Of a DNA stretch of 64,000 bases, positions 46,701 through 55,304 are shown piece by piece; the stretch's first letter is position 1, and each line of letters starts with the position of its first letter. The notes under the pieces were generated by a model that was not told the DNA's origin, searched no databases, and saw only the letters and a list, made by a program, of their open reading frames with translations. Made by a program: the position numbers and the translations under genes. The stretch is from Bacteroidota bacterium (GTDB lineage Bacteria; Bacteroidota; Bacteroidia; NS11-12g; UBA955): assembly GCA_030682255.1 (NCBI GenBank), contig JAUXOK010000028.1:434001-498000 (forward strand), given 5' to 3'.

Positions 46701-47421
46701 CACTGTAAGTTGAAAACACTAAGATTGGGTCGATTATCAAAAGGTTTTTCTTGCTACGTTTATCTGATATATTAAAGGATAAAACATTGCCATTTAATTG
46801 ATAAGCAGACGCCACTTCTTGTTCTATTTTTTTAGAAACTTCTTTCACATAAGGTTTCATTTCTATGATTTTGCCAAAACGCGTTTGAAATTCCAATTGA
46901 TTATTTACCAAGCCCAAACTGTCTGCACCGTTGTATTGTAACTGAATATCCTCTACCCTACCGCCAGGATGAACGATAAAATTGTATTTAAGATTGCCTG
47001 CATTTTCAAACAACTCGAAATCTATAGATGGATAAATATTCTTAATGTAGAGCTTGTTATAACTTTTAACCCCTCCTACCCATTGCTTTGTTTGCCGTCC
47101 GAGAAAGTAATTACTATAATCTTGATAAATGCCCTGACCGAGATATTCCGCATTGGGATTGGCACCTAAAAACTTAACTTTAACCACATGCACATCCAAT
47201 TTTTCATCAAACTTTTGATCGTGTTGCATATCATGAATTTGGTGAGAGGCATAAAACAAGTAAGTGATTTCAGCATTAGAGATAAATAGTTTAGCTGAGT
47301 TTAAATCCGCTTTAAAAATAACTTTATCCTGCCATTGACCTTTATTTTCTGTTAATCTAAAATTTGCTAACAGCGAATTTGAAATCAATAAAGACAAAAA
47401 AACGATATGAATAATTCTCAT
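43711..47421 (-). CDS. Very large secreted protein with SBBP-like repeats and T9SS type B sorting domain
   Basis: 1236 residues from MRIIHIVFLSLL at 47421; upstream in-frame codons do not give a signal peptide. After cleavage the N-terminus FRLTENKGQWQDKVIFKADLN is the DUF7948-type opening. Residues about 240-700 carry SBBP-like beta-propeller repeats (LYSTYLGGSTAND, LLFSSFVGGNEHD, LQYATFIGGRG). Fibronectin type III-like domains follow, and the C-terminus (PNAFSPNGDGFND, KVFNRWGEKVW, W-DG) is a type B T9SS sorting domain. Probably a surface-exposed structural protein. Confidence 0.85.
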   Translation of the reverse strand: MRIIHIVFLSLLISNSLLANFRLTENKGQWQDKVIFKADLNSAKLFISNAEITYLFYASHQIHDMQHDQKFDEKLDVHVVKVKFLGANPNAEYLGQGIYQDYSNYFLGRQTKQWVGGVKSYNKLYIKNIYPSIDFELFENAGNLKYNFIVHPGGRVEDIQLQYNGADSLGLVNNQLEFQTRFGKIIEMKPYVKEVSKKIEQEVASAYQLNGNVLSFNISDKRSKKNLLIIDPILVFSTYSGSRADNFGYTATFDSMGNAYAGGTVFDFGFPTTTGSFQVDFQGGNEELRSIGYVARDCGITKYSSDGKTLLYSTYLGGSTANDQPHSMIVDSKHQLMVMGSTKSTDFPLGNGTPYQNNHRGLSDVFIVKFSEDGTQLLSGTFVGGSSFDGLNGDRPSGTVTPLLYNYADDFRGEILLDELDNVYVATSTNSIDFPMVNAFDNTYGGKQDGCVFKLNADLSSLLFSSFVGGNEHDAVYGIDLGLNNDLFITGGSNTLNFGYNLNGLSANNFGGKSDGFIIALNRNSGAFAKMTFVGTNTYDQSYFVKTDKYGKPFIFGQTEGAMGVSNSAYRNANGKMFIKKFNADLSAIELETTFGGPNKTLPDLSPTAFLVDECERIFISGWGGNEIGGFRGGNTNGMPFSLDAYQKTTDGNDFYLAVFSKNLNELQYATFIGGRGSLANPANEHVDGGTSRFDKKGIVYHSVCAGCGGQSLFPTTPDVWSRTNRSDNCNNAIFKFDFENLNRKPIVKDSIYEILATDSLAFELEASDLDLADSLHVVLEGEPFENPNFPLPRPFIVETNKMPTGNSILTKIRFLSGCQHIGLDTILLKVKVYDKGCPTQDSNFATIKIVVKAPPLSITPDVFCLSFRDGNSLDLSWNAFEINRYFKHVILYRENPNGSIRTIDTITSNTNGIIRDNLPNDPRLNNYRYFMIAYNVCNQQFQGTINISTTKEFNIPIDSTYNNYVTVQDNKNLLLSWFKSREEDFGYYDIYRSETNNELTSNFRKIATLRNIDDTSYLDEDVKVSERIYCYKTVVNDKCGHYSNPSNEACNIVLKGDAGHLNFDLDWTAYRDWAGGVRNYELFRRVDTGVMRLRTDNNLLRTFIDDELDLWWGAYFYSVRAYEGNFKNSGFNASSLSNEIRLIQPPQVYVPNAFSPNGDGFNDVWGVSHAFVKEFEIKVFNRWGEKVWQNDFKGNQWDGITRNRLAMNDVFVWIVTYKGWDGKFYTQKGTVTVMP

Positions 47422-47611
47422 TATCAATATGAATACAAATTTAAGTAAAATAACTTTGAAAAAAAACAATGCATTTAGCAATGAATTTCTTTGGCAAGGT
47501 GTTTCATAATTTTTGTCTTCTTGATTGTAAAAACACAAGGTTTTAAATATTACAAACAAAAAACAACAGAAAACTTAAATATTTTAGGATGACTAAGCCA
47601 TTAAAACACTT

Positions 47612-47619
47612 TAAATTTG
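47612..47619 (+). promoter_or_regulatory. -7 element (TAAATTTG) of fmt
   Basis: An exact TAnnTTTG match 9 nt before the ATG at 47629. A TTG at 47617 lies inside the element and is excluded as a start. Confidence 0.6.
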
Positions 47620-47628
47620 CAGACTATC

Positions 47629-48546
47629 ATGGATAAAAACAATCTTAAAATTGTATTTTTTGGAACTCCCGATTTTGCTGTTGAATCTCTCAAAACTATT
47701 TTAGAAAATGGGTTTAAGGTTGTTGCAGTAGTTACTTCGCCAGACAAACCAGCTGGAAGAGGACATCACATTCAAATGTCAGCTGTTAAGAAATTTGCTT
47801 TAGAAAATAATTTGAATGTGTTGCAACCTAGTAATCTAAAATCTGACGACTTCCTACAAACACTTCAATCTTTAGGCCATCAATTACAGATTGTTATTGC
47901 CTTCAGAATGTTGCCTGAAAAGGTCTGGAACCTACCTTCACTAGGTACTTTTAATTTGCATGGCAGCTATCTCCCCTACTACCGTGGAGCGGCTCCTATC
48001 AATAGAGCAATCATGAATGGCGAAAAAGAAACGGGTGTTACCACATTTTTTTTGAAACACGAAATTGACACCGGCAGTATTATTTTAAGAGAAAAAACCA
48101 TCATAGAACCCAATGAAACCGCTGGAAGTTTGCACGATAAACTGATGAAACAAGGCGCAGAATTAGTGGTTAAATCTTTAGAAAAAATCGTTGAAAACAA
48201 ACTCATTCTAACAGAACAAGAACAAGGTGATTTCCCTCATGCGCCTAAGATTTTTGAAAACGATTGTCAAATCAATTGGCGCGATTCAGCCGAAAAGGTG
48301 TATAATCAAATACGTGGTTTATCTCCCTATCCTTGTGCTTTTACACAATACGATGGTAAAAAACTCAAAATTTTCGAATGTTTAAAAACAGATATCGAAA
48401 GCAGTGAGCCAAGCAATATCGAAATAGTTGGTAAACATCAAATATTAGCAGATTGTGGTGATTATAAAATTCAAATAACCAAATTACAATTAGAGGGCAA
48501 AAAAGCGATGTCTGCCACAGATTTTATTAATGGCTTGAGGCTTTAA
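47629..48546 (+). CDS. fmt: Methionyl-tRNA formyltransferase
   Basis: 305 residues from MDKNNLKIVFFGTPDF. It formylates initiator Met-tRNA using 10-formyltetrahydrofolate. Motifs: FFGTPDFAVESL, SPDKPAGRG, the catalytic HGSYLPYYRGAAPIN (Asn/His/Asp site with HEIDTG) and a C-terminal tRNA-binding domain beginning near KIFENDCQINW. The ATG is only 9 nt after the -7 element. Confidence 0.95.
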   Translation: MDKNNLKIVFFGTPDFAVESLKTILENGFKVVAVVTSPDKPAGRGHHIQMSAVKKFALENNLNVLQPSNLKSDDFLQTLQSLGHQLQIVIAFRMLPEKVWNLPSLGTFNLHGSYLPYYRGAAPINRAIMNGEKETGVTTFFLKHEIDTGSIILREKTIIEPNETAGSLHDKLMKQGAELVVKSLEKIVENKLILTEQEQGDFPHAPKIFENDCQINWRDSAEKVYNQIRGLSPYPCAFTQYDGKKLKIFECLKTDIESSEPSNIEIVGKHQILADCGDYKIQITKLQLEGKKAMSATDFINGLRL

Positions 48547-48554
48547 AAATTAAG

Positions 48555-48584
48555 AAATAGTTGTATCTTAGTAGACAACTATTT
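48555..48584 (+). terminator. Hairpin after fmt
   Basis: A perfect 10-bp stem AAATAGTTGT/ACAACTATTT with a 10-nt loop lies 8 bp after the fmt stop. The following sequence is AT-rich but lacks a solid U-tract. Confidence 0.55.
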
Positions 48585-48726
48585 AAATATTCAATTTACT
48601 ATTTAATTGTTCCTTTGTTAAAAAAAAAACAACAACTAAAATGCCTGAATTTTTAATCGATTTTTATGATGCTTTCAAATAAATCAATATGATTAGATTC
48701 CTATAAATTGCTATAATTGCAAGCAT

Positions 48727-49128
48727 ATGAATTCAAAAACAATTTTAATCACATTAAACTTATTATTTTTAAGTGCAGTTATTTTATTTGGCTTTAAATC
48801 TTCTGCCAACAAAGCAAACACCGAACAGTTTGAATACCTTCAGATTTCTGCAATAGAATCTGTCATTGCGGGAGGTGCAGGTCGTTCAAGACTAATAACA
48901 ACCAATCCAAAAGGAGAATTTATTGAAGTAAAAATGAATAATTTTTATTCGATGGTAGGCATCAACTTTTCTAACATCAGAGAAAACGATAAAATTGTTT
49001 GTGAAAAAATCAATGAACTAGCAGCAGAAGGTTGGGAACTCTGTCAAACAAATTCAGCAGTTGAATCTAAAGAAACCTCTAATGGAATATTTATTACGAG
49101 ATATACTTTTAAGAGAAAAAAACAATAA
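48727..49128 (+). CDS. Small exported protein with DUF4177-like domain
   Basis: 133 residues. An N-terminal hydrophobic segment (residues 7-22) acts as signal or anchor. The mature part starts FEYLQISAIES and has CEKINELAAEGWELCQ followed by TRYTFKRKK, the layout of DUF4177-type domains (Y...v; lN-lg-eGWElv; lkR). A near -7 element TATAATTG sits 7 nt before the ATG. Function unknown. Confidence 0.6.
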   Translation: MNSKTILITLNLLFLSAVILFGFKSSANKANTEQFEYLQISAIESVIAGGAGRSRLITTNPKGEFIEVKMNNFYSMVGINFSNIRENDKIVCEKINELAAEGWELCQTNSAVESKETSNGIFITRYTFKRKKQ

Positions 49129-49149
49129 TATCATTATAAATACGACCAT

Positions 49150-49668
49150 TTACCCCTTTAACAATCCTTCAACTTTTTCAATGATTTCTGGGGTATACCA
49201 CTCAATACCTTCCACTTTTACTTCTTCTACTATGCCTTTTTTATTGATTAAATAGGTGGTTGGAAATCTGCCAATTCCGATAGATTTAATCGGGGTTTGC
49301 AATTGATAAAAATCCAACTGTGAATTAAATTTGAGTTTGAATGCTTGAATAAGACTTAAAGGCTCGTCTGTAACCATTAACACTTTGAAATCTTGGTCTT
49401 TAAAATGAGATTGCAGTTTCAATAAGTTGGGTTGTTCTTTTACACAATCACTACACCATGTTTGAAAATATGAAACTACCAAAACTTGTCCTAGTAAAGA
49501 ATCTGGATAAAAAACAGATGAATCCTCATTTAACAATTGATGGTTAAAAAAAGGATTTTCTGCAACATTCATCGACTTGTTTTTTCTTGAGATATACATG
49601 TATACGACTACAAATATCAACGCCAAAAACAGAGACAAGAATAGATTTTTTTTAAGAGTTAATTTCAT
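49150..49668 (-). CDS. Membrane-anchored TlpA/ResA-like thioredoxin
   Basis: 172 residues from MKLTLKKNLFLSLFLAL at 49668; the upstream in-frame extension lacks a signal. One N-terminal membrane helix (residues 9-26) is followed by a periplasmic thioredoxin domain with FQTWCSDCVKEQPNL (CxxC) and RFPTTYLIN (cis-Pro loop). It likely reduces periplasmic disulphides, possibly apocytochromes. It is convergent with the small exported protein and lies near bacilliredoxin. Confidence 0.85.
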   Translation of the reverse strand: MKLTLKKNLFLSLFLALIFVVVYMYISRKNKSMNVAENPFFNHQLLNEDSSVFYPDSLLGQVLVVSYFQTWCSDCVKEQPNLLKLQSHFKDQDFKVLMVTDEPLSLIQAFKLKFNSQLDFYQLQTPIKSIGIGRFPTTYLINKKGIVEEVKVEGIEWYTPEIIEKVEGLLKG

Positions 49669-49801
49669 AGGGAAATAAGATTTTAAAGGGTGTGACAAAC
49701 TTAATCAAGGTTAAATGAAATATAATAATGTATATCAATATTATATAAATTCAAGCAATCAAAGCTTTTTTTAAATAGGTAAGACTTAATGATTCTTTTA
49801 T

Positions 49802-50218
49802 TTAACAGTATTGATCGTAAGCTTTTCTGAGATTTTCGGCCACTTGTTCGGCAGTGTGTCCTTCAACCTCTAGTCGTTGAACAAAATGAACCAATTTACC
49901 GTCTTTAAACAAAGCTACAGATGGTGAAGACGGTGGATAAGGGAGCATAAACTCTCTGGCTTTATTTACTGCTTCAGTATCTTGACCTGCAAAAACCGTA
50001 AACAGATTATCTGGTTTTTTTTCATTGGTTAATGACCTAATGATTCCTGGACGAGCAGCACCTGCAGCACAACCGCATACGGAGTTTACAACAACCATAC
50101 TTACGCCTTTGGCATTTGGCAATAAACTATCTACTTCTTCTATTGTTTTTAATTCAGTAAAACCTACATTGGTCAACTCTGCTCTCATTGGAGCTACTAG
50201 CATTTCTGGATATGGCAT
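49802..50218 (-). CDS. Bacilliredoxin (BrxA/BrxB, YphP/YqiW family)
   Basis: 138 residues, full length. The active-site CGC is in VNSVCGCAAGAARPG (about residues 53-55), with PPSSPSVALFKDGKLVHFVQR and a C-terminal KAYDQYC as in the family. It removes bacillithiol from mixed disulphides on proteins. Its presence implies that the organism makes bacillithiol, relevant to the DinB protein at 30.5 kb. Confidence 0.93.
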   Translation of the reverse strand: MPYPEMLVAPMRAELTNVGFTELKTIEEVDSLLPNAKGVSMVVVNSVCGCAAGAARPGIIRSLTNEKKPDNLFTVFAGQDTEAVNKAREFMLPYPPSSPSVALFKDGKLVHFVQRLEVEGHTAEQVAENLRKAYDQYC

Positions 50219-50374
50219 ATATTATTTTTTATTTTTTATTTTTGATTCTCTTATTCAGCTTTTTAGTGGTATGATTTATTGTTGTATTGTTAAATTGTTG
50301 TTCCTCTGAACTGCTTGAAACCCTTAACTCTTAACCATTAACTACCACTTAAACAAGGCACAAAGATAAATTGT

Positions 50375-50406
50375 TTTGAATGGATTTGCAAAAATGGTTA
50401 CTTTTG
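50375..50406 (+). promoter_or_regulatory. Promoter of the deoxyhypusine synthase-like gene
   Basis: TTTG at 50375-50378, a 20-bp spacer and TACTTTTG at 50399-50406: a full match to the Bacteroidota -33/-7 promoter, 24 nt before the ATG at 50431. The rest of the 212-bp gap holds only a short T-rich stretch and a TTAACCATTAACTA motif near 50330. Confidence 0.7.
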
Positions 50407-50430
50407 CACCACAAAAAATAAATTATCATC

Positions 50431-51405
50431 ATGAGCAAAGGACCTGTTTCAAATTTCATAGAACATCATTACAGACATTTTAACGCAGCTGCCTTAATGG
50501 ACGCGGCTAAAGGCTACGAAACTTATTTAAACGAAGGTGGAAAAATGATGATTACCCTTGCAGGAGCTATGAGTACAGCCGAACTTGGGCTTTCCTTGGC
50601 CGAAATGATTCGTCAGGATAAAGTGGCAATCATCAGTTGCACAGGTGCAAATTTAGAAGAAGATATCATGAATTTGGTGGCGCATAGTCATTACAAACGT
50701 GTGCCTAACTACCGCGATTTGAGCCCGCAGGATGAGTGGGATTTATTAGAAAATCACTACAACAGAGTTACAGACACTTGCATTCCAGAAGAAGAAGCTT
50801 TTAGACGTTTACAAAAACACATCCATCAATTGTGGAAAGATGCTGATGACAAAGGCGAACGCTATTTCCCACATGAATTTATGTATAAAATGTTATTGAG
50901 TGGGGTTTTAGAACAATATTACGAAATAGACCCTAAAAACAGCTGGATGTTGGCAGCAGCTGAAAAGAATATTCCGATTGTCGTTCCAGGATGGGAAGAC
51001 AGCACGATGGGGAATATTTTTGCTAGTTACGTTATTAAAAACGAAATGAAAGCTTCTACCATGAAAAGTGGTATAGAATACATGGTTTGGCTAGCAGATT
51101 GGTATAGAAACAATAGTTCGGGCAAGGGCGTAGGATTTTTTCAAATAGGTGGTGGCATAGCTGGAGATTTTCCAATATGTGTTGTACCGATGATGTATCA
51201 AGATTTAGAATGGCATGATGTGCCTTTTTGGGGATATTTTTGCCAAATATCAGATTCAACAACTAGTTATGGTTCATACTCTGGGGCAGTACCCAATGAG
51301 AAAATCACATGGGGGAAACTAGACATCGATACACCAAAATTCATTGTTGAAAGTGATGCGACTATCGTTGCTCCATTGGTATTTGCTTGGATATTGGGTT
51401 GGTAA
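50431..51405 (+). CDS. Deoxyhypusine synthase family protein
   Basis: 324 residues. The NAD-binding, spermidine-using fold is recognised by GGKMMITLAGAMSTAELGLSLAEMIRQDKVAIISCTGANLEEDI (in parts), the segments PIVVPGWEDSTMGNIFA and GGGIAGDFPIC, and the C-terminal SDATIVAPLVFAW. The lysine that forms the covalent intermediate in eukaryotic enzymes is present as KITWGKLD (Lys296). Bacteria lack classical eIF5A, so the product may be homospermidine or another polyamine, or the protein may modify another target. It is monocistronic. Confidence 0.88.
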   Translation: MSKGPVSNFIEHHYRHFNAAALMDAAKGYETYLNEGGKMMITLAGAMSTAELGLSLAEMIRQDKVAIISCTGANLEEDIMNLVAHSHYKRVPNYRDLSPQDEWDLLENHYNRVTDTCIPEEEAFRRLQKHIHQLWKDADDKGERYFPHEFMYKMLLSGVLEQYYEIDPKNSWMLAAAEKNIPIVVPGWEDSTMGNIFASYVIKNEMKASTMKSGIEYMVWLADWYRNNSSGKGVGFFQIGGGIAGDFPICVVPMMYQDLEWHDVPFWGYFCQISDSTTSYGSYSGAVPNEKITWGKLDIDTPKFIVESDATIVAPLVFAWILGW

Positions 51406-51449
51406 GAAATAATAAAAAAAAAGATAGTTTTAACTCTTTTTGTTAATCT

Positions 51450-52430
51450 TTAATTAAAACTATATTTCTTAATCACAAAAGTCGTGTACTTATAGCTTTT
51501 ATATGCGTTACCAACTTTTACATTACTAATTGTAACTTCATATTCTCTGTCTTCATCTTCATAAGCATCATCCACCACAATATCTTTTATAGTCCAAAAA
51601 ATAGTCCTATCTTCTAGATGAGTATTCATCTTTTTTTCAATGATTTTAACTTCAAGTTCTTTCATTGGAAGTTTATTGATGTTCTTTAATTTAGCTTTTG
51701 TTAAATCACGCGTTTTAACATTCACCATTACTTCTGAAAAATCTGCATTCATCATGGTGAAACTCCACCTAGAGCCAGAATTTATAATTTCTTGAACAAC
51801 AAAACCTTTTGGCGGCCATGCCACATATTCCGGTGTTGTTATACTTGTGTTTTCTGTGCCATCTCCTGTAACTTTTATGCCAAAAACACCATTTAACTGT
51901 CCATATCCAACTCTGCTTAAACGCGGGTAAAGCAACCAAATACGATTAATCAAATCTTTTGAATTGTCGCCACTATGACTCAGAAAATGCGGAACTGGAC
52001 TGCTTTGGTTTGTGTTTAAAATACTTGCAGAAATAACATTTCCCCAAGCATTTGCTGCATCTTGGCTGTAACATTTCAAACCAGGGTGAATTCTTATGGA
52101 GTCTTTATTAAGAAGAGACGTTAATAAAAATGCTTGAGTTTGTTCATTGAATAAACTGTCTAAAGTTATTTCTGAACATCCAACAAGTCTCCTATAGTAA
52201 TTAAGTTGAGTAATGATTCTTTTATGAATTTCAGGATTCAAAAATGTTCGGCAATTACCAGTGTTGCCATCGGCTTGAAAAGAATAAACTTCATTTGCTA
52301 TTTTGATGTTGTAAAAATCATCAATAACTTTTTGTCTAGCTTCGCTCTGCTCATTTGAATAAATCTCTTTCTTACAAGAATAAATACTTACAAGAAATGA
52401 AAATATCAATAAATAGTGGACCATTTTCAT
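51450..52430 (-). CDS. Lipoprotein with CAP/SCP-like domain
   Basis: 326 residues. The lipobox is SIYSC (Cys19), followed by KKE. Residues about 70-200 resemble the CAP (SCP/PR-1) fold of Bacteroidota proteins: LNYYRRLVGCSEITLDSLFNEQTQAFLL, HPGLKCYS, HFLSHSGDN and LINRIWLLYPRLSRVGYGQ. The canonical GH-R-WLL motif is altered to NRIWLL. The C-terminal third is unassigned. It is last in the eight-gene exported operon and overlaps the previous gene by 4 bp. Confidence 0.6.
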   Translation of the reverse strand: MKMVHYLLIFSFLVSIYSCKKEIYSNEQSEARQKVIDDFYNIKIANEVYSFQADGNTGNCRTFLNPEIHKRIITQLNYYRRLVGCSEITLDSLFNEQTQAFLLTSLLNKDSIRIHPGLKCYSQDAANAWGNVISASILNTNQSSPVPHFLSHSGDNSKDLINRIWLLYPRLSRVGYGQLNGVFGIKVTGDGTENTSITTPEYVAWPPKGFVVQEIINSGSRWSFTMMNADFSEVMVNVKTRDLTKAKLKNINKLPMKELEVKIIEKKMNTHLEDRTIFWTIKDIVVDDAYEDEDREYEVTISNVKVGNAYKSYKYTTFVIKKYSFN

Positions 52431-54094
52431 TGTTTAATTATTTCGTAGGTTTGTGTATGATTGTTAGATTTAATTTTTAAAAAATAAATACCAGTTTTTA
52501 AATTGGACACGTCAATTTCATTGGAATCTCGATTGATTTCTATTTGCTGTTTTATACCAATGGCATTGTAAATTTCTATTTGTGCAGCATCAATTAAATC
52601 ATAGTTATTAATCTTTAATTTGTCATTAACAGGATTTGGATATACTTGAAATGCATTATTGGTAACATCATTTATATTTAAATTTTTTCTATCTTGTTTC
52701 CAATTTTTACTAGCACAACCTACAAAATGAAAATAGGGCATATTGTTACCAGGACAATCTGCGGTTAACAAATGATTACCAATCTCCATTTCAATAACAA
52801 ATCCACTTGCCATCCATAGTTTATTGGTTTTATCAATTTCAAGCAAATTTTCTGTAAAAAACTGATTAATATAATTCGTAGGGATTAAAACAATGTCAAC
52901 AATATCTCCCGTAATAGTATCCAATTGGTAAATATTGGTACTAGAGGGATTGTTTATTTTAGGATATGGATATGGCCTGTAAGAACTACTTGAACTGACT
53001 TTGTATTGATTGGAAAAGGCAGGCATAGTTAGTATAAAAATATTATCATTGGTATCTTTGGCAACTCTTAATGTAGAAGATAAATCTTGAAAAGTCCATT
53101 TTAAATTCAGATTTTTGTCAATTTTTATCAAATAATATTTAGATTCATAGTTGTTTGTATTTGGATTTTCTTTAAAATATGCCAGATATATTGAACCATC
53201 TTTTGCTTTAAAATAATTGATAATTTTAGAGGCAGTAACAGCGATTTGATAATAAAAATTTTTGTCAACTACTTTATTCAAATTAATATCATATTCAGCT
53301 AATTCATCAGTGATGTATCTTTGTTTTTCCTCATCAAAACCAATAAATCTTGAATGTTTAAAGTAAATATAATTTCCCAATGTATTATCAAAGCAATTCA
53401 ATTGATATAAAGAAATGGAATCTGTACCATAAACATCACCAATTGGTCTAGAAACTTTTACAACACCAGATGTTGCACTTGAAAATAAAGGTTTTTCTAA
53501 AACACCAGGTGATAAAACAACGGTGTCATAGGTGCCATCGCTATTGAAACACAGCATCATTCTTTTTGGACTATGCGTCATTGCTTTGGGATACAAATCA
53601 ATAATATCATTATTCATATACATGGCATAAATAAAGTGCGTTGTGATATATACCTTGCCAGAATATGGATTAACGGCTAAAGTGGTATTAGAATTATAAG
53701 TGGCTAAATTAAAAGTAGGACCTGAAGACAAGGTATTGGCCCAAACAATTTCTCCCAATTTATTGATTTTATAAAGGTATATGGATGTGCTTGCAGTATT
53801 AGCTATTTCATGTTTTAATTCAATATTTTTATTTGTTGGTGCATATTGTTTCAGTGAATATGTTTTATTAATATTCGAAGTGTAATAATTACCAATAACA
53901 TAAGCATTGCCTTCGTTGTCTGTTGCCATATCAATGGGAGCAGTTATCAGGTTTGTATGATCATCATTTCCGAAAAAATAAGTTCGTGTCATATCTGGAC
54001 AGCTGGAGCCACTTGTGGCAAATTCCCAATAATACTTTTGTGAATATGCCAATACAGGCAAAATAAAAATGAAGATAAGGAGGTTTTTTTTCAT
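52427..54094 (-). CDS. Secreted protein with T9SS type A sorting domain
   Basis: 555 residues. A signal peptide ends LAYSQ (residue 19). Repeats with a beta-propeller flavour appear (DNEGNAYVIGNYYT, NKLGEIVWANTLSSG, NPYSGKVYITTHF, DTNDNIFILTMPAF). The C-terminal 75 residues (FQVYPNPVNDKLKI, KTGIYFLKIKSNN) are a type A sorting domain. It overlaps both neighbours by 4 bp (ATGA). Probably displayed at the surface. Confidence 0.78.
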   Translation of the reverse strand: MKKNLLIFIFILPVLAYSQKYYWEFATSGSSCPDMTRTYFFGNDDHTNLITAPIDMATDNEGNAYVIGNYYTSNINKTYSLKQYAPTNKNIELKHEIANTASTSIYLYKINKLGEIVWANTLSSGPTFNLATYNSNTTLAVNPYSGKVYITTHFIYAMYMNNDIIDLYPKAMTHSPKRMMLCFNSDGTYDTVVLSPGVLEKPLFSSATSGVVKVSRPIGDVYGTDSISLYQLNCFDNTLGNYIYFKHSRFIGFDEEKQRYITDELAEYDINLNKVVDKNFYYQIAVTASKIINYFKAKDGSIYLAYFKENPNTNNYESKYYLIKIDKNLNLKWTFQDLSSTLRVAKDTNDNIFILTMPAFSNQYKVSSSSSYRPYPYPKINNPSSTNIYQLDTITGDIVDIVLIPTNYINQFFTENLLEIDKTNKLWMASGFVIEMEIGNHLLTADCPGNNMPYFHFVGCASKNWKQDRKNLNINDVTNNAFQVYPNPVNDKLKINNYDLIDAAQIEIYNAIGIKQQIEINRDSNEIDVSNLKTGIYFLKIKSNNHTQTYEIIKQ

Positions 54095-55302
54095 ATTGTT
54101 CTGTTAATTAAATAAGCACCATTTTCATCGAATAAAATTTGCCAAATTTTGCCATTGCTGTAATATGCAGTTGTGCCTGAGGTGCCAACCTTTACGGATG
54201 CGGAAGGAATGAATGTTTTAGTGCCTTTTGAGATATGGTAAATGCCATCTTTTTCCATAGAAAGCATTTCACCCGGTCTATCATTTAGCATTAACACATT
54301 TTTAAATCCTGGACTAAGATCCATTTGTTCATACATGCTTTCGTTTTCACTGCTAAGTGTATAATTTGCTAAATTAATCTTTAAGAATCTATGCTTTTTA
54401 TTTGATAGTCCTAAGAAAACATATAAAAAATGTTCGTCATAAAAAAACTTAGATATCACAACATCATTTTGATCTGTTGTTTTAGTGATTTCACTTATAT
54501 CAAAAACATTTTTAACTACTGTTGGTCTAACAAGTACTCCTTGTGAACTAATTACTTGATAAACCAATTTATTGGTACTTTCTATTATATTAATTGTATT
54601 ATTAGGTCCAAACCCAAACATCACTAATTCATTGCCTTTTGGAGCAGCTGCAAATGCAGAAATAGAGTAATTATATATTGGTGTAGGATTTTTAAATTGT
54701 TTTACAAGAAATCCATTAGCTGAAAATGGATGATTTGGATTAGCACTTGCAATACCACCAGAGCTAAATGTAGTAGATTCATGAGGTTTAAATTCATCTA
54801 AGTTGTTTCTTGAGCTTCTAACATTAAAATAACTGTATTCAAATCTTGTTCTAGAAGAAAGCTCAATCTCTTGTTCATTAATTGCAAATAAATCGGATTC
54901 TCCCATGCCTGTTGAATAAACATCTAAAGTTTTACTTGGCACAACTCTGCCTAAAAAAGCTATAGAATGTCCTGTCACCTCAACCTTTTTAACATCGTGT
55001 TCTTTGTTATGATATGCCTTCCAGCGAACATTGATTTTTCTGTATTCAGTTGCGAAATTAAATATTGAACTATACAAAATGTCAATTCCTTCATCATGTT
55101 CTTTAACAAGATCCAGTGTAATAGGAACATTTATATTATCAGAAGATTTCAAAAAGTAAAACTCTGGCGAATGCTTTACTAAGTTCCATCCTCTTTTATC
55201 TACCATTGGATTAGGAATATCTAAAGCATTATTGTTTGACTTTTCTTTTTTGCAAGACGAAAAACACAAACTTGCAAATAATAAAATTAAAAGATTTTTC
55301 AT
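54091..55302 (-). CDS. Lipoprotein of unknown function
   Basis: 403 residues. The lipobox is CFSSC (Cys17), followed by KKEKSNNN. The mature protein is beta-rich with several PKGNELVMFGFGPN/FYDEHFLYVFLGLSN-like strands that could build a propeller, but no family is recognised. Starts 2 bp before the previous gene's end region and overlaps the next gene by 4 bp, in the same operon. Confidence 0.65.
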   Translation of the reverse strand: MKNLLILLFASLCFSSCKKEKSNNNALDIPNPMVDKRGWNLVKHSPEFYFLKSSDNINVPITLDLVKEHDEGIDILYSSIFNFATEYRKINVRWKAYHNKEHDVKKVEVTGHSIAFLGRVVPSKTLDVYSTGMGESDLFAINEQEIELSSRTRFEYSYFNVRSSRNNLDEFKPHESTTFSSGGIASANPNHPFSANGFLVKQFKNPTPIYNYSISAFAAAPKGNELVMFGFGPNNTINIIESTNKLVYQVISSQGVLVRPTVVKNVFDISEITKTTDQNDVVISKFFYDEHFLYVFLGLSNKKHRFLKINLANYTLSSENESMYEQMDLSPGFKNVLMLNDRPGEMLSMEKDGIYHISKGTKTFIPSASVKVGTSGTTAYYSNGKIWQILFDENGAYLINRTI

Positions 55303-55304
55303 AA

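Noticed and set aside
43711-47559. Longer start of the giant T9SS protein at 47559
   Set aside because: The extra 46 residues give no signal peptide; the ATG at 47421 begins a good one.
51412-51460. TAGTTTTAA/TTAAAACTA inverted repeat between convergent genes
   Set aside because: The right arm lies in the coding end of the CAP-like gene, the loop is long and the stem is purely AT-rich apart from one pair.
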